Shown here in pieces: positions 5,632-7,855 of a DNA stretch of 7,855 nt (the first letter of the stretch is position 1; the number at the start of each line of letters is the position of its first letter). Both the position numbers and the translations under genes were made by a program. The notes beneath the pieces were generated by a model. That model made no database searches. It was given only the letters and a program-made list of their open reading frames with translations, and was not told the DNA's origin. The DNA is from Bacteroidetes bacterium QH_10_64_19 (GTDB lineage: Bacteria > Bacteroidota > Rhodothermia > Rhodothermales > Salinibacteraceae), in the NCBI GenBank assembly GCA_003023125.1, contig PXSY01000051.1, positions 1 through 7,855 of the forward strand, in the 5' to 3' direction.

Positions 5632-6484
5632 TTCTGCGACAATTGCCGACGCCCCGCTCCCCGACCGCCACGACGAGACGCCCCCGCTTTCTGTGACCCT
5701 GCTTGGAACGGGCACCTCCACCGGCGTGCCCATCATCGGCTGCGGGTGTGAGGTCTGCGCGTCCGACGATCCGCGAGACACCCGCACCCGCTGTGCGTGC
5801 TACGTGCGAATGGGGGACATGGGCCTCCTCATCGACACCGGGCCGGACTTCCGGCAGCAGGCCCTGCGCGAGGGCATCGAACGCATCGACGCGGTCTGCT
5901 ACACCCATCATCACTTCGACCACGTCGTCGGCATCGACGACCTGCGGCCCTTCTTCTTCGAGAACAAGACGGAGATGCCGTGCTACGCCCACGCCGACAC
6001 CGCCGAGGTACTGCGCCGTAACTACGACTACATCTTTGGGGCGGACCCTTACCCCGGCGCGGCGAACGTGCGCCTCAGGGAGATCGACGGCCCGTTCCAG
6101 GTTCCGAGCCGCGCCGACGACGCGCCGCCCGTGCCCGTCGATCCCATTCGGCTCCGTCACGGCAACATGCCGGTGTACGGCTACCGCCTCGGTCGCTTCG
6201 CCTACCTAACGGACGCGAGTGCCATTCCCGAGGCGAGTTTCGAGCGTCTCCGGGGCATCGACGTGCTCGTCCTCGACGCCCTTCGCCCCGACCCGCACCC
6301 GACGCACTTTTCATTCGACGAGGCGGTAGCGGCGGCGCGCCGCATTGGGGCGCGGGAGACGTACTTCGTGCACATGACGCATGCGGTGCGTCACGCCGAG
6401 GCCGATGCGCGGCTGCCCGACGACATTCACCTTGCCTACGACGGGCTCACGGTGAAGGTGCCGGCCCACCACGATGCCGCGTAA
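5618..6484 (+). CDS. PhnP-like metallo-beta-lactamase-fold phosphodiesterase
   Basis: Metal-dependent hydrolase close to PhnP, which opens phosphoribosyl 1,2-cyclic phosphate and some cyclic nucleotides; the substrate here is not known. The product has 288 residues. After a polar tail (1-22) it reads LLGTGTSTGVP (28-38), then GCGCEVC (41-47), the cysteine cluster that binds a structural zinc in PhnP. THHHFDH (96-102) is the HxHxDH metal site (His97, His99, Asp101, His102). Further likely ligands are His181, Asp199 in YLTDA and His252/His255 in VHMTH. LAYDGL near the end (272-277) is typical of the Bacteroidota version. The start at 5618 overlaps the previous gene by 14 nt and lies 6 nt after a GGAGG that is itself part of a GGAGGCCTCC palindrome; an ATG at 5582 is an alternative. 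No lactamase activity is implied. Confidence 0.88.
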   Translation: MAPTDSATIADAPLPDRHDETPPLSVTLLGTGTSTGVPIIGCGCEVCASDDPRDTRTRCACYVRMGDMGLLIDTGPDFRQQALREGIERIDAVCYTHHHFDHVVGIDDLRPFFFENKTEMPCYAHADTAEVLRRNYDYIFGADPYPGAANVRLREIDGPFQVPSRADDAPPVPVDPIRLRHGNMPVYGYRLGRFAYLTDASAIPEASFERLRGIDVLVLDALRPDPHPTHFSFDEAVAAARRIGARETYFVHMTHAVRHAEADARLPDDIHLAYDGLTVKVPAHHDAA

Positions 6485-6947
6485 GCCTCTCCTGCGCGAG
6501 GCCTCAGTCGACGGGTCCGTCCTCACGAGCTGTCTCTACGCCGTGCCCGGTTCCATGCGTGCTGTCGTCACGGAGGTCGAGGTTCGGTCCGTTCCCTTTA
6601 CCACCGACGAGAACGAACGCTGGGATCTATTCTCGGGACCGGATCTTTTCTGCGAGGTCTACGGGCCCTCGGGGAATCTCGTGCACGCCACCAAGGTCGT
6701 GAGTGATGTGCGTCCCTCCGACCTGCCGCTGACACTAGATGAGACGTTTTCGCTTACGGATCCGGGTCCGCACATACTTCGTCTTTTGGACGCGGACATC
6801 GGCGGAAGCGAGATCGTAAACCGAGTGGCCTTCGAACCCGGACGGCTCGCCGATTCGGGGCCAGGGGCCGGGCCGCCGCGGTGCGTGCAGTTTGAAGAGG
6901 GGGACACCAAACTGCAGATGAGCCTGTCGTGGAAGCAGCTTCCGTAG
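6474..6947 (+). CDS. Small C2-like beta-sandwich protein, function unknown
   Basis: No named family is certain. The product has 157 residues. From about residue 31 to 120 it looks like a C2-type beta-sandwich: alternating strands (VVTEVEVRSVPFTT, 31-44), a W-D-x-F-S-GPDLF segment (50-59) like that seen in many bacterial C2-like domains, LDADIGGSEIVNRVAFEP (105-122) in place of the usual D-x-D loop, and a final strand LQMSLSWKQ (147-155). Such domains often bind Ca2+, lipid or protein, but the ligand here cannot be read. The ATG at 6474 overlaps the phosphodiesterase gene by 11 nt; a second ATG at 6555 would start closer to the domain. LTSC at 17-20 resembles a lipobox, but the stretch before it is charged and not hydrophobic, so export is not supported. 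It is the last gene of the likely operon. Confidence 0.7.
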   Translation: MPRKPLLREASVDGSVLTSCLYAVPGSMRAVVTEVEVRSVPFTTDENERWDLFSGPDLFCEVYGPSGNLVHATKVVSDVRPSDLPLTLDETFSLTDPGPHILRLLDADIGGSEIVNRVAFEPGRLADSGPGAGPPRCVQFEEGDTKLQMSLSWKQLP

Positions 6948-6993
6948 GGCATTCGTGCCACCCGAACGAGTCGACCGACGCGGGATCCGATCC

Positions 6994-7014
6994 GGCGCTA
7001 GCAGACTCAGCGCC
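6994..7014 (+). terminator. Possible hairpin terminator after the four-gene operon
   Basis: GGCGCT (6994-6999) pairs with AGCGCC (7009-7014) around a 9-nt loop, 47 nt after the last stop codon. There is no U-tract, so this is weak evidence for intrinsic termination. A smaller GGCA-TTCG-TGCC hairpin directly follows the stop codon at 6948-6959. Confidence 0.3.
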
Positions 7015-7390
7015 CTGAGGGACGCCAACAGTCCCCCGCAGGTTCAGCTGCCCGGGAAGCAGTGAGCAGGGCCCCTGCGCCGAGCAGGAGAGCGGAGGCG
7101 AGCAGGAGGCGAATTCGGAAACCGCGCGGGATCGGGAAGACCTGGATCGGTACGTCGGGCGAAGAGCGACTTTTCGTTCGGTATCGCTGCGCGAACGCGC
7201 ATGCGAGGCCTGCCCGAGCGTTCGGGGGACATTGGCGAGCCGGCCGGTTCGTGCGATGAATTGGGGATGGGACGAACGCACCGCCTGCGTCCGTCCGAAA
7301 TGCCTACGCAGGCCCCGGAACATCGGAGTATGTGGCGCGGAGCGAATCGTAAACGGGATTACGAATCTTTCCGAGCGATAGACAATTGAC

Positions 7391-7407
7391 CGGAAAGAAC
7401 TTTTCCG
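7391..7407. repeat. Short inverted repeat before aroQ
   Basis: CGGAAA and TTTCCG flank a 5-base centre and lie 22 bp before the aroQ start. This could be an operator half-site pair or a leader hairpin. It is short enough to be chance. Confidence 0.25.
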
Positions 7408-7428
7408 TCAGCACGCGCCCAATATCCC

Positions 7429-7855
7429 GTGGCTCTCCTCGTCCTCAACGGCCCCAACCTCAATCTACTGGGCACCCGCGAGCCGGGCACCTACGGCACG
7501 ACGACGCTCGCCAACATCGAGGCTGATCTCGACGAGGCGTTTCCCGAGGTCACGATCCGCTTCGCGCAGGACAATAGCGAGGGGGCACTCATCGACCACT
7601 TGCATGCTGCCCATGAGGACGCGGTCGACGGTGTGGTCTTCAATCCGGGCGGGTACACCCACACGTCCGTCGCCCTGCGCGACGCGGTGGCCGCCATCGA
7701 TCCGCCGGTGGTGGAGGTGCACCTGTCGAATGTCCACGCCCGCGAGGACTTCCGCCGCACGTCACGGATCGCCCCGGCCTGTGTGGGGCAAATGAGCGGG
7801 TTCGGGGCCGAGGGGTATCGGCTGGCGGTGCGGTTCTTTCTGATGCGTGAGGAGT
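7429..7855 (+). CDS. aroQ: 3-dehydroquinate dehydratase, type II (3' end cut)
   Basis: Converts 3-dehydroquinate to 3-dehydroshikimate in the shikimate pathway for aromatic amino acids. The type II enzyme is a small cytosolic flavodoxin-like protein that forms dodecamers. The 142 residues present contain the whole active site: LNGPNLNLLGTREPGTYG (6-23) with Arg17 and catalytic Tyr22, NSEGALID (49-56), FNPGGYTHTSVALRDA (71-86), and EVHLSNVHAREDFRR (96-110) with catalytic His103. GFGAEGYRLAV (124-134) is the usual C-terminal motif, so only a few residues are probably missing beyond the window. Family proteins are about 145-150 residues long. The start is a GTG at 7429, because no in-frame ATG exists upstream and the conserved first strand begins immediately after it. 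No Shine-Dalgarno site is seen. It stands apart from the upstream operon. Confidence 0.95.
   Translation, partial: MALLVLNGPNLNLLGTREPGTYGTTTLANIEADLDEAFPEVTIRFAQDNSEGALIDHLHAAHEDAVDGVVFNPGGYTHTSVALRDAVAAIDPPVVEVHLSNVHAREDFRRTSRIAPACVGQMSGFGAEGYRLAVRFFLMREE

Larger units (their letters stand above)
6948..7428. other. Gene-poor spacer between the C2-like gene and aroQ
   Basis: This 481-bp spacer has no open frame with a recognisable product. It contains a 6-bp hairpin at 6994-7014 that may end the upstream operon and a short hairpin at 7391-7407 before aroQ. On the minus strand around 7008-7150 one frame spells a hydrophobic segment but has no ATG, GTG or TTG start. No RNA gene was recognised. 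TTGACC at 7386-7391 resembles a -35 box but lacks a matching -10 at normal spacing. Confidence 0.55.

Noticed and set aside
5471..6160. 229-residue minus-strand open frame opposite the phosphodiesterase
   Set aside because: It is the antisense of a gene with clear metal-binding motifs.
6474..6533. Lipoprotein signal peptide on the C2-like protein
   Set aside because: LTSC fits a lipobox, but the preceding segment contains Arg, Glu and Asp and is not hydrophobic.
6754..7323. 189-residue minus-strand open frame over the C2-like gene and spacer
   Set aside because: Low-complexity Arg/Ser/Pro content, no family resemblance, and overlap with a better-supported plus-strand gene.
7386..7391. TTGACC as a -35 promoter box for aroQ
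   Set aside because: No -10-like hexamer occurs at 15-19 bp spacing, and the organism probably uses a Bacteroidota-type promoter.

Overview
The window looks like a chromosomal core-metabolism segment from a high-GC, probably halophilic member of the Rhodothermota/Bacteroidota, most like Salinibacter. Three things suggest this: acidic, D/E-rich proteins; almost no Shine-Dalgarno sites before the start codons; and an RNase E/G whose C-terminal part reads like the Bacteroidota form. The assignment comes from recognition of the sequence and has not been tested by any search.

Left part, minus strand (1-2580): a TCA-cycle cluster transcribed right to left as gltA (citrate synthase), sdhC, sdhD, sdhA. 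sdhC and sdhD encode the two haem-b membrane anchors of succinate dehydrogenase. sdhA, the flavoprotein, is cut by the window edge after 74 residues. Two things are odd here. The citrate synthase loses all family resemblance after residue 350, and its open frame then runs on into sdhC; the conserved C-terminal region appears to have been deleted. The sdhD-sdhA spacer holds a tandem array of eight degenerate 7-bp units, followed by four more units in inverted orientation.

Centre (2581-3409): an 830-bp divergent intergenic region with no convincing gene. It contains an A+T-rich stretch, a pair of CAATACC direct repeats 20 bp apart, and a 12-bp palindrome just before the next gene.

Right part, plus strand (3410-6947): a likely operon of four genes. 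These are an RNase E/G-family endoribonuclease with a coiled-coil insert where the zinc-link cysteines normally lie, a 95-residue conserved-looking protein of unknown function, a PhnP-like metallo-beta-lactamase-fold phosphodiesterase, and a small C2-like beta-sandwich protein. The last three genes overlap by 14 and 11 nt, which suggests translational coupling. After a 481-bp gene-poor spacer, a GTG-started type II 3-dehydroquinate dehydratase (aroQ, shikimate pathway) runs off the right edge almost complete.

No mobile element, CRISPR array, tRNA or rRNA was found. The strongest leads are the altered RNase E/G, the damaged citrate synthase end and the heptamer array. None of these amounts to a demonstrated new system.
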